NCBI GenBank assembly: GCA_947040435.1 | Contig: CAMRBL010000002.1 | Location: 23,778-87,777, forward strand | Source of the DNA: an uncultured Rikenellaceae bacterium | GTDB taxonomy: Bacteria > Bacteroidota > Bacteroidia > Bacteroidales > Rikenellaceae | Length of the DNA: 64,000 bases | Direction: 5' to 3' | In this document: positions 25,840 through 35,284 of the stretch, one piece after another | How positions within the stretch are numbered: position 1 is the first letter of the stretch | How the letters are laid out: the number at the start of each line of letters is the position of its first letter | The notes under the pieces: model-generated | Told to the model about the DNA's origin: nothing | Database searches by the model: none | Seen by the model: the letters and a program-made list of their open reading frames with translations, nothing else | Position numbers and translations under genes: made by a program

Positions 25840-25872
25840 AAATAAAGGCAATTTTAATAATTGCCTTTATTT
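25840..25872 (-). terminator. Hairpin between rpsO and pnp
   Basis: Perfect 14-base arms AAATAAAGGCAATT / AATTGCCTTTATTT with a 5-base loop, 33 bases after the rpsO stop and 31 before the pnp start. It can act as a terminator or attenuate read-through into pnp; in enteric bacteria the same interval is an RNase III processing site, which is a comparison only. Confidence 0.7.
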
Positions 25873-25905
25873 GTTTTCACTCCTTAAAGAATAAGAAGTA
25901 ATTTA

Positions 25906-26178
25906 CTATTTTCTCAAGTTAAGAGCCTTGATGATCGCTCTGTAACGCTCAATATCTACTTTCTTAAGATATTCCAATAGACGACGACGCTTACCTACTA
26001 GTCTAAGTAGTGAACGTTGAGTTCCAAAGTCATGTTTGTTTGACTTTAGATGTCCTGTAAGGTGGCTAATACGGTAAGTAAAAAGCGCAACTTGGCTCTC
26101 TGCTGATCCTGTGTCTGTGTTAGATGTTCCGTACGTGCCGAAAAGTTCTTGTTTTTTCTCTGCTGATAAATAGCTCAT
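25906..26178 (-). CDS. rpsO: Small ribosomal subunit protein uS15
   Basis: 90 residues, the standard length. The 16S rRNA-binding motif is present (TGSAESQVALFTYRISHLTGHLK then KHDFGTQRSLLRLVGKRRRLLEYLKK). Start at MSYLSAEKKQ. A TAACTTTG element lies about 67 bases upstream. Confidence 0.98.
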   Translation of the reverse strand: MSYLSAEKKQELFGTYGTSNTDTGSAESQVALFTYRISHLTGHLKSNKHDFGTQRSLLRLVGKRRRLLEYLKKVDIERYRAIIKALNLRK

Positions 26179-26244
26179 TGTTATGATTTTAATTATTCCA
26201 CTTTACGATAAATTCGCCTTACCGAATATTACCAAAGCGTGCCG

Positions 26245-26252
26245 CAAAGTTA
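26245..26252 (-). promoter_or_regulatory. -7 element for rpsO
   Basis: Minus strand TAACTTTG, matching TAnnTTTG, 67 bases before the start, leaving a leader long enough for S15 autoregulation, which is known for this gene in other bacteria but not shown here. Confidence 0.5.
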
Positions 26253-26426
26253 TATTAATTTTATTTACCAACCAACTAAATAATATGTTTTTTAACTGAT
26301 ATAGTATCAGATATATAACTCATTTGTAGACCCTGCTTTAAATATTTCTATAAAAACTAAATTTACAACGACCTATACTATACTCTTAATTCGATATAAC
26401 TTGTTATGAAACCCCATTTATTTAAT

Positions 26427-26434
26427 TAACTTTG
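26427..26434 (+). promoter_or_regulatory. -7 element for apbE
   Basis: TAACTTTG followed by C, 20 bases before the ATG; a TTG at 26401-26403 lies 23 bases upstream, near the expected -33 position. Confidence 0.55.
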
Positions 26435-26454
26435 CGTGAATTAACAAAATATAA

Positions 26455-27459
26455 ATGATGAAATTTACAACTTTTACAACACTGTGTTTTATATTATTTG
26501 CTCTCTATTCTTGTGAAGAAAGTAGGGCTAAATATAGTGCAATAGATGGTTTTGCGCAGGGTTCAACATATCATATTGTTGTTGAATATGATGATGTCGA
26601 GAGGCTACAAAATGGCATTGACTCTGTATTTGATGCCATTGATAACTCGCTTTCTTTATATAATAGAAACTCTCTTTTATATAGGGTGAATAGTGGTGAA
26701 ACGGACTCGATTGATAGACATATTGAGCAGTGTATTGCGGTTTCGGAGCAGATTAGTCGTGAGAGTGATGGAGCATACGATATAACTATTAAGCCCGTAA
26801 CGGCAGCGTGGGGATTTGTTGGAGAGGGGAAAGTTGAGACTCCAAATATCGATTCGTTAATGCAGTACGTTGATTATAGAGGTATAAGAGTAGAGGATGG
26901 AGTATTGATAAAGAGAGACCCTAATATTCAAATAGACCTTAATGCAACGGCACAAGGTTATACGGTAGATGTAATGGGAGAGATGCTCTCTCAGCTAGGG
27001 ATAGAGAACTATCTTGTAGAGATTGGAGGGGAGATCATTTGTAAAGGGGTAAATTCGAAGGGTACTGAGTGGGTTATTGGAATTGACAAGCCTATCGAAG
27101 GGAACTTTATTCCGGGACAAACTTTGCAATCTACAATTGAGATGACTGGTAGAGCCTTGGCAACATCGGGAAATTACAGAAAATTCCATATAGGTGAGAA
27201 TGGGCAGAAAATTGTCCATACGATAGATGCGAAGACGGGATATAGTAAGATAAGTAATCTTCTTTCAGTTACTGTAATTGCAGATAATGCGCTACTTGCG
27301 GATGGATATAGTACAATGATGATGATATTGGGTGTCGATGCATCAAAGGTTTTTCTTGAGGATCGCTCAGATTTAGAGGCTTTTTTTGTGTATAGTGACA
27401 ATACTGACACGCTAAGGACATATCATTCACCATCACTGAAAATTAACGAGACAAAATAG
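26455..27459 (+). CDS. apbE: FAD:protein FMN transferase, lipoprotein
   Basis: Attaches FMN covalently to threonine of extracytoplasmic flavoproteins such as the NqrB/NqrC and RnfG/RnfD subunits. 334 residues with lipobox LYSC giving lipidated Cys20. Family motifs: AQGSTYHI near the mature N-terminus, IQIDLNATAQGYTVDVMGEML, LVEIGGEI, and the Mg-binding ADGYSTMMMILG. Two ATGs (26455, 26458). Co-directional with the lipid kinase 25 bases on. Confidence 0.94.
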   Translation: MMKFTTFTTLCFILFALYSCEESRAKYSAIDGFAQGSTYHIVVEYDDVERLQNGIDSVFDAIDNSLSLYNRNSLLYRVNSGETDSIDRHIEQCIAVSEQISRESDGAYDITIKPVTAAWGFVGEGKVETPNIDSLMQYVDYRGIRVEDGVLIKRDPNIQIDLNATAQGYTVDVMGEMLSQLGIENYLVEIGGEIICKGVNSKGTEWVIGIDKPIEGNFIPGQTLQSTIEMTGRALATSGNYRKFHIGENGQKIVHTIDAKTGYSKISNLLSVTVIADNALLADGYSTMMMILGVDASKVFLEDRSDLEAFFVYSDNTDTLRTYHSPSLKINETK

Positions 27460-27484
27460 ACGGTATAACATTCGTCAATTGAAT

Positions 27485-28372
27485 ATGAAAAAAGTAAAAT
27501 TTATATACAACCCCTCCTCTGGAGAGACTACGGTTGCAGCCTATTTAGATAAGATAATTGCTATATACCAGAGTTATGGGTATACACTTACTATCCACAG
27601 ATTGGATTTTAAGGGCGATGAAAAAGATATTATCCTCGGACTTAAAGAACTCAGCTATCACCACGTGTTGATTGCAGGAGGAGATGGTACCGTAAATTAC
27701 ATTGTCAATATATTGATGTCTAACGGCATTAATACACCAATATCAATTCTTCCGACGGGTACGGCAAATGACTTTTCATCAATGCTTAATATTCCGAGTG
27801 ATATAGAAAAAGCGTGCCATAAGATACTCAATGGGACATTTAAGAGCATTGACCTTGGAGTTGTAAATAACAACTATTTTGTCAATGTTTTCAGTTGTGG
27901 ACTTTTCACAGATGTATCGCAGAAGACGCCGACGATCTTAAAAAATACATTTGGAAAGTTAGCCTATTATGTGGGAGGTATAGGTGAGATTCCAAACTTT
28001 AGGAGGATGAACATTAAGATTACATCTGACGGTGGAGATTATGAGGGTTCTAGTCTAATTTTTTTTGTCTTTAATGGGCAGACTGCTGGTAAATTTAAGA
28101 TTGCGAAAGGAGCAAAGGTAAATGATGGGATGTTAGATGTTCTTATCTTCAAGGGAGATAACTCTTTTGAGACAGTACAGACGATTTTTCACTATATTTC
28201 GATACTTCCCAAGCGTCAAATGTACCCTGCGGGAGTTGTTCACATCCAGTGCAAAACTCTACATGCGGAGTGTCTCAGAGATGAGCATACAGATATGGAT
28301 GGGCAGGCGGGACCTCGTTTCCCTCTTCAAATAGAGTGTGCAGCAGGTGCGATAAAGATATTATGTCCGTAA
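27485..28372 (+). CDS. Diacylglycerol kinase-family lipid kinase
   Basis: YegS/DagK-type kinase, 295 residues from the ATG at 27485 (a TTG two codons earlier is ignored). Motifs are FIYNPSSG at the N-terminus, the nucleotide motif AGGDGTVN, and LPTGTANDFSSML, with the C-terminal half a beta sandwich ending in FPLQIECAAGAIKIL. Substrate could be diacylglycerol, sphingoid base or another lipid alcohol; Bacteroidales make sphingolipids and some of these enzymes act on them, but the sequence alone does not decide. Probably co-transcribed with apbE. Confidence 0.9.
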   Translation: MKKVKFIYNPSSGETTVAAYLDKIIAIYQSYGYTLTIHRLDFKGDEKDIILGLKELSYHHVLIAGGDGTVNYIVNILMSNGINTPISILPTGTANDFSSMLNIPSDIEKACHKILNGTFKSIDLGVVNNNYFVNVFSCGLFTDVSQKTPTILKNTFGKLAYYVGGIGEIPNFRRMNIKITSDGGDYEGSSLIFFVFNGQTAGKFKIAKGAKVNDGMLDVLIFKGDNSFETVQTIFHYISILPKRQMYPAGVVHIQCKTLHAECLRDEHTDMDGQAGPRFPLQIECAAGAIKILCP

Positions 28373-28376
28373 ATAA

Positions 28377-28420
28377 AAAGAGCAGTCTTCAAATTTAATT
28401 GAAAACTGCTCTTTCTTTTT
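28377..28420. terminator. Bidirectional terminator between the lipid kinase and dpp7 genes
   Basis: AAAGAGCAGTcTTCAA / TTGAAaACTGCTCTTT with one mismatch and T-runs outside, located between the convergent gene ends at 28372 and 28435. Confidence 0.85.
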
Positions 28421-28434
28421 GAGTGTGGTAGTTA

Positions 28435-30570
28435 TTAGTTAGCTATTGTCATCTCGTCAATTAGCCACTCTGCATTACCGTACTTCTCTATGATAAATAG
28501 TACATATCTAATATCAACACTAATTGAGCGTTGTAATTCAGGCTCAAAAGCTATATCGCCACTCATAGCCTCCCAGTTTCCATCAAACACAAGTCCAATC
28601 AACTCACCTTTACCATTCAAAACGGGACTACCTGAGTTTCCGCCAGTAATATCATTGTTAGAGATAAATCCAACTCTAATATCTCCATTTTCTGCATACT
28701 CTCCAAAATCTTTAGCTTCGTAAAGTTTTTTTAGTCTGCTTGGGACTGTAAAGTCTACTGGATTAGATCTATCTTCCTTGGCAATAATACCAGAAAGTGT
28801 TGTAAAGTAGTTGTATGTCACTGCATCTGCGGGGTTGTATGGAAGTACGTTACCGTAGGTTAGGCGAAGAGTGAAGTTTGCGTCTGGGTAGTGGGTTTTA
28901 CTATCTCCGTCCATCTTGATAACGCCGTCAACAAATAATCTATGTCCCTCTGCAAATTGAGCTCTGTACTTGGCACTCATCGCTGAATATGTATTATTCG
29001 TTTTATATATATCTTCACGAGCTTTTACCGCTGGATCAGATGCAATAGTAGAGAAGTCTCCTTTAGCTACATAAGCATTGAATTTTGCTTGGTTTGCAAA
29101 GATTGAGCTGTCGTATAGATAGTCTACATATTTTGACACATCGCCATCGAAATTTGCTGCAATTTGCTCCTGAATATAAGTTGGTTGTTCAGTAGTCGAT
29201 AGAGAGTCAAAGATTATTTTAAACATAGACTTTGCAACCTTACGATCTGTCGCCTCATTATAATCTTTATAAAAAGCAGCTATTGCCGATTTAGCCCCTT
29301 CAACGTCAGCTGGAGTCACCTCTTTTTTCTCTAAGTTCCTTGCAATTGCCGAAACTTGTATGATTTCAACACTTCTTAGTAGTGCCTCACTAATATATTG
29401 TGTTACTTTGTCGCTTTTTGCGCTCTCCTTTACAGACTCCTCAATAAGAGGTAGTGCAGTTCTATATTTTGCCCTACTCTCATTTGCATTTGCCCACTTA
29501 GTAAAGTTAGCTTCAATAGCCTCTTTTTTCGACTTAACGTTAAGTTTTTTTAGACCACGACTCATTCCGATAGAGTTTTTCCAGTAGTTAGAAGAGCCAG
29601 CATATTTAGATGCATACTGAATTCTAACTCTATCTGAGGCAGCCATATCTTTTTTCAAAATATCTTGACGCTCACCTCTGACGAAGATTCTAATTGGATT
29701 CTCTTGTGCAAGAGTTTTCTCTATCTCGTACGATGTCATATATCTCTTCGTAGAGCCAGGGAATCCCATTATCATAGCGAAATCACCCTCTTTTATCTTT
29801 TTTGTAGATATTGTTAAATGCGTAGGAGATTGATATGGAACATTATCTTTTGAGTACTCAGCTGGGCGTCCCTCTGTATTAGAGTATATACGGAAAACAG
29901 AGAAGTCACCTGTGTGACGTGGCCACATCCAGTTGTCTGTATCGCCTCCAAATTTACCAATTGATGATGGAGGTGTTCCCACTAGACGAACATCCTTGTA
30001 CTCCTCAATTGAGAATAGGAAAAATTGATTCCCACCAAAGAAACTCTTTACAAGTACTGTTTTACCGAGGTTGTTCTTCTCATATTCAGTTGTGATTTGT
30101 TTGATGTTTTGCTTTGATTTCTCATTGCGTTGAACCTCTGTATCTGCATCCACTACACCAGCAAGAGCACCCTCTGTAACATCCTCTATGTGTCTAATAA
30201 ATTTGACCGACAACCCTTCGGCAGGGAGCTCCTCTTTGTTGTTCATCGCCCAAAAACCATTTTTAAGGTAGTCATAGTTTACACTACTAAGTTTTTGGAT
30301 AGCTCCGAATCCACAGTGGTGGTTCGTTAGCAGTAGACCTTCCGATGAAACCACCTCGCCAGTACAACCTCCTCCAAAGATAACAATGGCATCTTTTAGT
30401 GAGTTGGCATTAATATCGTAAATATCTTTGGCTGAGAGTTTCATCCCCTTAGCCTTCATATCTTTGATGTTTAGCTTTTCAAGCATTGGTAGTAGCCACA
30501 TACCTTCGTCTGCTGACACTCTTGGGGCTATTAAAAGAAGTGTTGCGATTAATAAAGTTAATTTTTTCAT
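28435..30570 (-). CDS. dpp7: S46 family dipeptidyl peptidase, DPP7-type
   Basis: Removes dipeptides from peptide N-termini in the periplasm, feeding amino-acid fermentation. 711 residues, signal peptide ending about VSADEG. Trypsin-like triad: His85 in LTNHHCGFG, an Asp in the TGDFSVFRIY region, and Ser646 in GGNSGSPVL. The residue 18 after Ser, which sets specificity in this family, is Gly664 (FDGNWE), as in DPP7 (hydrophobic P1); DPP11 has Arg there. Family found mainly in Bacteroidota. No neighbouring partner. Confidence 0.95.
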   Translation of the reverse strand: MKKLTLLIATLLLIAPRVSADEGMWLLPMLEKLNIKDMKAKGMKLSAKDIYDINANSLKDAIVIFGGGCTGEVVSSEGLLLTNHHCGFGAIQKLSSVNYDYLKNGFWAMNNKEELPAEGLSVKFIRHIEDVTEGALAGVVDADTEVQRNEKSKQNIKQITTEYEKNNLGKTVLVKSFFGGNQFFLFSIEEYKDVRLVGTPPSSIGKFGGDTDNWMWPRHTGDFSVFRIYSNTEGRPAEYSKDNVPYQSPTHLTISTKKIKEGDFAMIMGFPGSTKRYMTSYEIEKTLAQENPIRIFVRGERQDILKKDMAASDRVRIQYASKYAGSSNYWKNSIGMSRGLKKLNVKSKKEAIEANFTKWANANESRAKYRTALPLIEESVKESAKSDKVTQYISEALLRSVEIIQVSAIARNLEKKEVTPADVEGAKSAIAAFYKDYNEATDRKVAKSMFKIIFDSLSTTEQPTYIQEQIAANFDGDVSKYVDYLYDSSIFANQAKFNAYVAKGDFSTIASDPAVKAREDIYKTNNTYSAMSAKYRAQFAEGHRLFVDGVIKMDGDSKTHYPDANFTLRLTYGNVLPYNPADAVTYNYFTTLSGIIAKEDRSNPVDFTVPSRLKKLYEAKDFGEYAENGDIRVGFISNNDITGGNSGSPVLNGKGELIGLVFDGNWEAMSGDIAFEPELQRSISVDIRYVLFIIEKYGNAEWLIDEMTIAN

Positions 30571-30627
30571 TTTTTTTCTATTTAATATATTATTTATTTA
30601 AATATTGAGACCGTATAATCTGTACCT

Positions 30628-31797
30628 TTATACAATCTTTTGAATTAGCATTCCGAAGTTTACAATAGGTGTGTTATGCTCCTTTGCACTCCTTAATCTG
30701 CTATTTAACTCGCTTCGGGTTACCATACACCCTCCGCATTGAACTACAAGGGCATACTTCTCGACATCCATAGGGAGCGGCTCTCTGCCTGATATAATAT
30801 CAAAATCCAACTCTATATTTGTGTACTCTCTTAGCCACTTGGGAATCTTTACTCGACCTATATCTTCGCAGCTAACTTGGTGTGTACAGCTCTCCGCAAT
30901 CAATACTCTGTCTCCAGATTTTAGATTGTCAACAGCAGATAACCCAGCTTTGTATTGTTCAATGTCTCCTTTAGATGCAGCCAGTAGTATGCTAAATGAA
31001 GTTAGTTTTATCTCCTTGGGGACAATAGCTTTTGCTTTTGCAATAATTTGGCTATCTACAACAACTAATTTTGGGTTTGTCAACTCAATTGCCATTTGTA
31101 ATTGCTCTAATTGAACAACGGTTGCCATAGCTCCAATATCCAATAATTCACGAATAGCCTGAACTTGAGGGAGGATTAATCTTCCCGCAGGAGCTTCGGA
31201 GTCAATAGGGCACACTAGTACTACCTTGTCTCCCGAGACAACCATATCACCAAACATTCTAGGGGTTTTGTATGATCTTTCAGGAAGAGTTGATTTAATT
31301 AATTCAATGATTTTATCAACCTCTAAAGTCTCCGCACAGCTTATGTCTAGAGACATCATTGCACGAGAGTCTAGAGTAATAGGTGTAGTTTCCCATATAT
31401 TTTGAACTATAATATATGGGAGAGATACTCTTTTGAACCTCTCCATTAGTTCATCTTCTGCCCTACCCCACTCTTTAAATAGAAGGATTGCCATATCAAC
31501 TTGGCTCAGACTTTCCATGCTCTTACGCACTCTTTCAGTGCTTAGGTCGGAATCATCGTCAACCCCTGCTGTATCTAAAAACACAACGGGAGCAAAATTA
31601 ATTATCTCATAAGATTTGCGTACAATATCTGTTGTTGTCCCCTTGTATGGGGATACGATTGCAGTATTTGCACCTGTAATCAGGTTTATTAGTGAACTTT
31701 TGCCAACATTACACCCACCATATATTCCTATATGAGAACGCATCTCACGACCAGTTGATTGTGAGATGCGTTTTTTGTTATTGTCTGTACCTTGCAT
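30628..31797 (-). CDS. hydF: [FeFe]-hydrogenase maturation GTPase HydF
   Basis: Scaffold on which the 2Fe subcluster of [FeFe]-hydrogenase is assembled. 389 residues: Era-like GTPase domain at 20-185 with P-loop GGCNVGKSS (27-35) and DTAG (75-78), a dimerisation domain, and a C-terminal Fe-S domain with CxH at 304-306 and CGGC at 354-357. The family consensus has His before the second Cys pair; here it is Gln353. HydE, HydG and the hydrogenase are not in this window. Follows the ROK kinase by 11 bases. Confidence 0.95.
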   Translation of the reverse strand: MQGTDNNKKRISQSTGREMRSHIGIYGGCNVGKSSLINLITGANTAIVSPYKGTTTDIVRKSYEIINFAPVVFLDTAGVDDDSDLSTERVRKSMESLSQVDMAILLFKEWGRAEDELMERFKRVSLPYIIVQNIWETTPITLDSRAMMSLDISCAETLEVDKIIELIKSTLPERSYKTPRMFGDMVVSGDKVVLVCPIDSEAPAGRLILPQVQAIRELLDIGAMATVVQLEQLQMAIELTNPKLVVVDSQIIAKAKAIVPKEIKLTSFSILLAASKGDIEQYKAGLSAVDNLKSGDRVLIAESCTHQVSCEDIGRVKIPKWLREYTNIELDFDIISGREPLPMDVEKYALVVQCGGCMVTRSELNSRLRSAKEHNTPIVNFGMLIQKIV

Positions 31798-31808
31798 GTA
31801 CTATTACT

Positions 31809-32765
31809 CTATTGTTCTTGCCATACAAGAGCTGACGCTCCCAATATTGCAGCATTTTTACCATCAATACCAGATGGTAAAAGTTTAACTTGATTTCTAA
31901 AATTAGAGAGCATATGCATCTCCATATATTTTTTAGTTGGCTCAAATAGGTATTTTCCAGCTTTAGCTAATCCTCCAAATAGGAATATAGCCTCAGGAGA
32001 TGTGATTGTTACCGCATCAGCAAGAGCCTGACCCAACAACATTCCCGTATACTCATAAGCCTCAATAGCTAGTGTGTCTCCGTTTAATGCTGCTCTAGTA
32101 ATCATTTCAGCAGTCAAATCATTATAGCTAATGCTTCTAAACTCGCTGTTTTCAAGGTGATCCGCAAGAAGTTTGAACACAGTACGCTTAATACCTGTTG
32201 CAGATACGTATGTCTCAAGACACCCTTTTCTACCACAACCACAAATACGTCCAGTGCGGTTCACTATAACATGACCTAATTCTCCTGCAAATCCATCATT
32301 ACCATAAATTAGCTCTCCGTTTGCAACGAAACCGCTACCAAGACCAGTTCCTAACGTTACTACGACGAAATTTTTCATCCCTTTTGCACCACCGTATACC
32401 ATCTCTCCGATAGCTGCGGCATTTGCATCATTTGTTACAATTACTGGGATATTTATGAAATATCTTTTCATCATTTCAACGATAGGTATAACGCCTTTCC
32501 ATTGTAGGTTAGCAGCATTTTCGATTGTTCCTCGGTAGTAGTTTGCATTCGGACCTCCGATACCAACACCTACTAACTCACATTCAAAATTTAACTGTTT
32601 GATTAGAGACTGAATTCCTATGTAAAGCTCTTCAACATACTGGTCTATGTCTGGATACTTACGAGTCGATATAGATGCTTCCCCGTGCATGTTTCCTTCG
32701 TTATCTACTAACCCGAATACAGTGTTAGTTCCCCCAATATCTATTCCAATTGCTAATTTTTTCAT
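31809..32765 (-). CDS. ROK family sugar kinase, probably glucokinase
   Basis: 318 residues. ATP-binding N-terminal GIDIGGTNTVFGLVD, VTNDANAAAIGEMVYGG with the catalytic Asp, the E-x-G-H motif in GELGHVIVNRTG, and the zinc motif CGCGRKGCLETY. These mark a ROK kinase; glucose is the most common substrate in Bacteroidales but specificity cannot be read here. Immediately upstream of hydF, likely one transcript, without an obvious functional link. Confidence 0.92.
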   Translation of the reverse strand: MKKLAIGIDIGGTNTVFGLVDNEGNMHGEASISTRKYPDIDQYVEELYIGIQSLIKQLNFECELVGVGIGGPNANYYRGTIENAANLQWKGVIPIVEMMKRYFINIPVIVTNDANAAAIGEMVYGGAKGMKNFVVVTLGTGLGSGFVANGELIYGNDGFAGELGHVIVNRTGRICGCGRKGCLETYVSATGIKRTVFKLLADHLENSEFRSISYNDLTAEMITRAALNGDTLAIEAYEYTGMLLGQALADAVTITSPEAIFLFGGLAKAGKYLFEPTKKYMEMHMLSNFRNQVKLLPSGIDGKNAAILGASALVWQEQ

Positions 32766-32796
32766 TTCAAGTTATGTTTTATAGTTTCAAGATTGT

Positions 32797-32804
32797 CAAA
32801 TTTA
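32797..32804 (-). promoter_or_regulatory. -7 element for the ROK kinase-hydF operon
   Basis: Minus strand TAAATTTG, matching TAnnTTTG, 32 bases before the start. Confidence 0.45.
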
Positions 32805-32925
32805 CATATTTATTTATTTATATACAAATAATTTCTTTTAGTTCGAGTAAACAGCACAAGTAGTGCGGTTAGAGCAAAGATAAAAAATTATTCAAAAACA
32901 GTACTAAACTTACGACACTATCTCT

Positions 32926-32933
32926 TATCTTTG
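32926..32933 (+). promoter_or_regulatory. -7 element for the polyprenyl synthase gene
   Basis: TATCTTTG followed by C, 19 bases before the ATG; no clear -33 TTG. Confidence 0.5.
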
Positions 32934-32952
32934 CAAAAAACTACAGTTTAAG

Positions 32953-33927
32953 ATGAAAAATAGAGACGAATTAAGTATATTAATAGAAGATTATATATCT
33001 AAATTACCATTTCCTGCACAGCCAAGAGGGTTATATGAGCCAATTGAGTATACACTTGAGGGTGGAGGTAAGAGGCTACGCCCCTTGATTTTACTTATGA
33101 CTCAATCAATATTTAATCCTACTATGGAGCATGAACTTAATGCAGCAGCAGCAGTAGAGGTTTTTCATAACTTCACACTTCTGCATGATGACATTATGGA
33201 TAATGCCAAGATACGAAGAGGTAAAGATACGGTGCATGTGAAGTGGGGAAATAGTACGTCTATATTATCTGGAGATGCGATGGTTATATATGCATACTCG
33301 CTGTTGAGTAGAGTAGATAGTCGTTATTTGTCAAAAGTTCTTGAGATCTTTAGTAAAATGGCAATCGAAGTTTGTGAGGGTCAACAGTACGATATGGACT
33401 TTGAGTCAACACAGAATGTTTCGCTTGAAGAGTATCTTGAGATGATAAGGTTGAAAACATCTGTACTGATCGCTGGATCTGCTCAAATAGGTGCTACGCT
33501 AGGTGGGGCAACAGCGCAAGAGGGAGATATCGTATATAGATATGCACTTGAATTAGGTTTAGCATTTCAGATTCAGGATGACTATCTTGATGCATTTGGT
33601 AGTAGAGAGTTGTTAGGTAAAAGTATCGGGGGAGATATCCTTGAGGGGAAAAAAACATTCTTATCAATCATTGCTACTTTAGAGGCAGACGCAAAGTTAA
33701 GAGAAGAGTTTATAACTCTATTGCATAGTGATGCGCTTGCTCCTGAGGCTAAAATAGAGCAGGTAAAAGAGATATACAACACTCTTAATGTGGCAGATAT
33801 AGCAAAGAAGAGGATTGAGAAGCATCTTAATGCTGCACTAGAAATACTAAATGAATTAGACTTGGCAACAGAGAAAATAGAACCACTGAAGCAGTTAGTT
33901 TCTAGTCTATTAGATAGGAATAATTAA
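32953..33927 (+). CDS. Short-chain trans-prenyl diphosphate synthase
   Basis: Condenses isopentenyl and allylic diphosphates. 324 residues with the first Asp-rich motif DDIMD in NFTLLHDDIMD, GGKRLRP before it, and the second motif DDYLD in FQIQDDYLDAFG. The fifth residue before the first motif is Phe, the bulky position that limits chain length in farnesyl/geranylgeranyl synthases; the paralogue at 50143-51135 has Ala there. Product is therefore probably C15 or C20. 86 bases ahead of the U32 peptidase gene. Confidence 0.92.
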   Translation: MKNRDELSILIEDYISKLPFPAQPRGLYEPIEYTLEGGGKRLRPLILLMTQSIFNPTMEHELNAAAAVEVFHNFTLLHDDIMDNAKIRRGKDTVHVKWGNSTSILSGDAMVIYAYSLLSRVDSRYLSKVLEIFSKMAIEVCEGQQYDMDFESTQNVSLEEYLEMIRLKTSVLIAGSAQIGATLGGATAQEGDIVYRYALELGLAFQIQDDYLDAFGSRELLGKSIGGDILEGKKTFLSIIATLEADAKLREEFITLLHSDALAPEAKIEQVKEIYNTLNVADIAKKRIEKHLNAALEILNELDLATEKIEPLKQLVSSLLDRNN

Positions 33928-34013
33928 TATTGTCTCCAGTGACTACACATTGTTAACAAGATCAGAGTAGTTAGTTGTGTCTAAACTATTCGCACGAAGT
34001 TAAAAGAAAAAAA

Positions 34014-35261
34014 ATGATAAAAAGAGAAGATATAGAGATTATGGCACCCGTTGGCTCGTATGAGTCTCTGATGGCAGCTATAAATGCTGGAGCAGATTCT
34101 GTCTATTTTGGAGTTGAGAAGCTTAATATGAGGGCTCGTTCATCGGCAAATTTTACGCTTGAAGATTTGGCTAAAATTGTTGAAATAGCAAAAAATGGTG
34201 GTGTTAAAACATATCTAACAGTAAATACAGTGCTCTATGATGACGAGATAGAGACTATGCGAAGTGTTATTGATAGAGCTAAAATAGAGGGGATCACAGC
34301 TATAATTGCATCAGATCAAGCGGCTATATTATATGCTCGAAGCCAAGGAGTTGAAGTTCATATATCTACGCAGTTGAATGTATCTAATAGCGAGACATTA
34401 AAATTTTATGCTCAATATGCAGATGTAGTGGTTTTGGCTCGTGAGTTAACTCTGCAACAGATTGAAAAGATCCAAAATACCATTATTCAAGATAAGATTA
34501 CGGGTCCTAATGGAGAACTCGTTAAGATAGAGATGTTTGCCCATGGAGCGTTGTGTATGGCTGTCTCAGGGAAGTGCTACCTAAGCCTGCACGAGACAAA
34601 TTGCTCTGCAAATAGAGGTGCTTGTCGTCAGATTTGCCGTAGAGATTATGAGCTTAGAGACAAAGATACTGGTGAGATACTACATACCCAAGGGGGGTAT
34701 ATTTTATCTCCTAAAGACTTGTGTACCATAGAGTTTCTGGATAAGTTTATAGGTGCTGGAGTTCGAGTTCTGAAGATTGAGGGACGTGCACGCTCTGGAG
34801 AGTATGTGAAGCGTGTTGTTGAGTGTTACAATGAGGCTCTTATTGCTATTGAGAATGGTACATACAATCTTGAGTTTAGCCAGTCGTTAACAGAGCGTCT
34901 GTCAGAGGTGTTCAACCGAGGATTTTGGGGCGGGTATTATTGTGGGTCACCAACCGCAGAACTTAGTACACAATATGGATCTTCTGCTACAAAGAAAAAA
35001 GTCTATGTGGGTAAAGTAACCAACTATTTTAAGAAAATTGGTGTTGCAGAGGTGCAGATTGAGGCATCTCCACTAGAATATGATAGCTCTGTTGTTATAC
35101 TTGGAGAGACAACTGGTGTTGTGGAGTTTACAATGGATGGTGTTTTTGTTGACGAAAAGCCAACAACTGAGGCGATTCAAGGACAATGCAGTTCGCTGTT
35201 AACCCCAGAACCTGTTAGAAGAGGTGATAAATTATATAAAATAGTGGACGCTAGCGTATAG
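34014..35261 (+). CDS. U32 family peptidase-like protein (TrhP/RlhA-related)
   Basis: 415 residues from the ATG at 34014 (a TTG 13 codons earlier is not used). The family signature is present: EMFAHGALCMAVSGKCYLS followed by CSANRGACRQICRR, giving four conserved cysteines that bind an iron-sulfur cluster in related proteins. The N-terminal TIM-barrel starts IMAPVGSYESLMAAINAGADSVYFG. Relatives act in 5-hydroxyuridine tRNA modification (TrhP) or 23S rRNA hydroxylation (RlhA); peptidase activity is doubtful. Which applies here is unknown. Confidence 0.88.
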   Translation: MIKREDIEIMAPVGSYESLMAAINAGADSVYFGVEKLNMRARSSANFTLEDLAKIVEIAKNGGVKTYLTVNTVLYDDEIETMRSVIDRAKIEGITAIIASDQAAILYARSQGVEVHISTQLNVSNSETLKFYAQYADVVVLARELTLQQIEKIQNTIIQDKITGPNGELVKIEMFAHGALCMAVSGKCYLSLHETNCSANRGACRQICRRDYELRDKDTGEILHTQGGYILSPKDLCTIEFLDKFIGAGVRVLKIEGRARSGEYVKRVVECYNEALIAIENGTYNLEFSQSLTERLSEVFNRGFWGGYYCGSPTAELSTQYGSSATKKKVYVGKVTNYFKKIGVAEVQIEASPLEYDSSVVILGETTGVVEFTMDGVFVDEKPTTEAIQGQCSSLLTPEPVRRGDKLYKIVDASV

Positions 35262-35284
35262 CGTTAACTTGGACAACACAATAA

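Noticed and set aside
30628-32765. Hydrogenase cluster
   Set aside because: Only hydF is present; its neighbours (ROK kinase, S46 peptidase) are unrelated, so no hydrogenase operon can be claimed.
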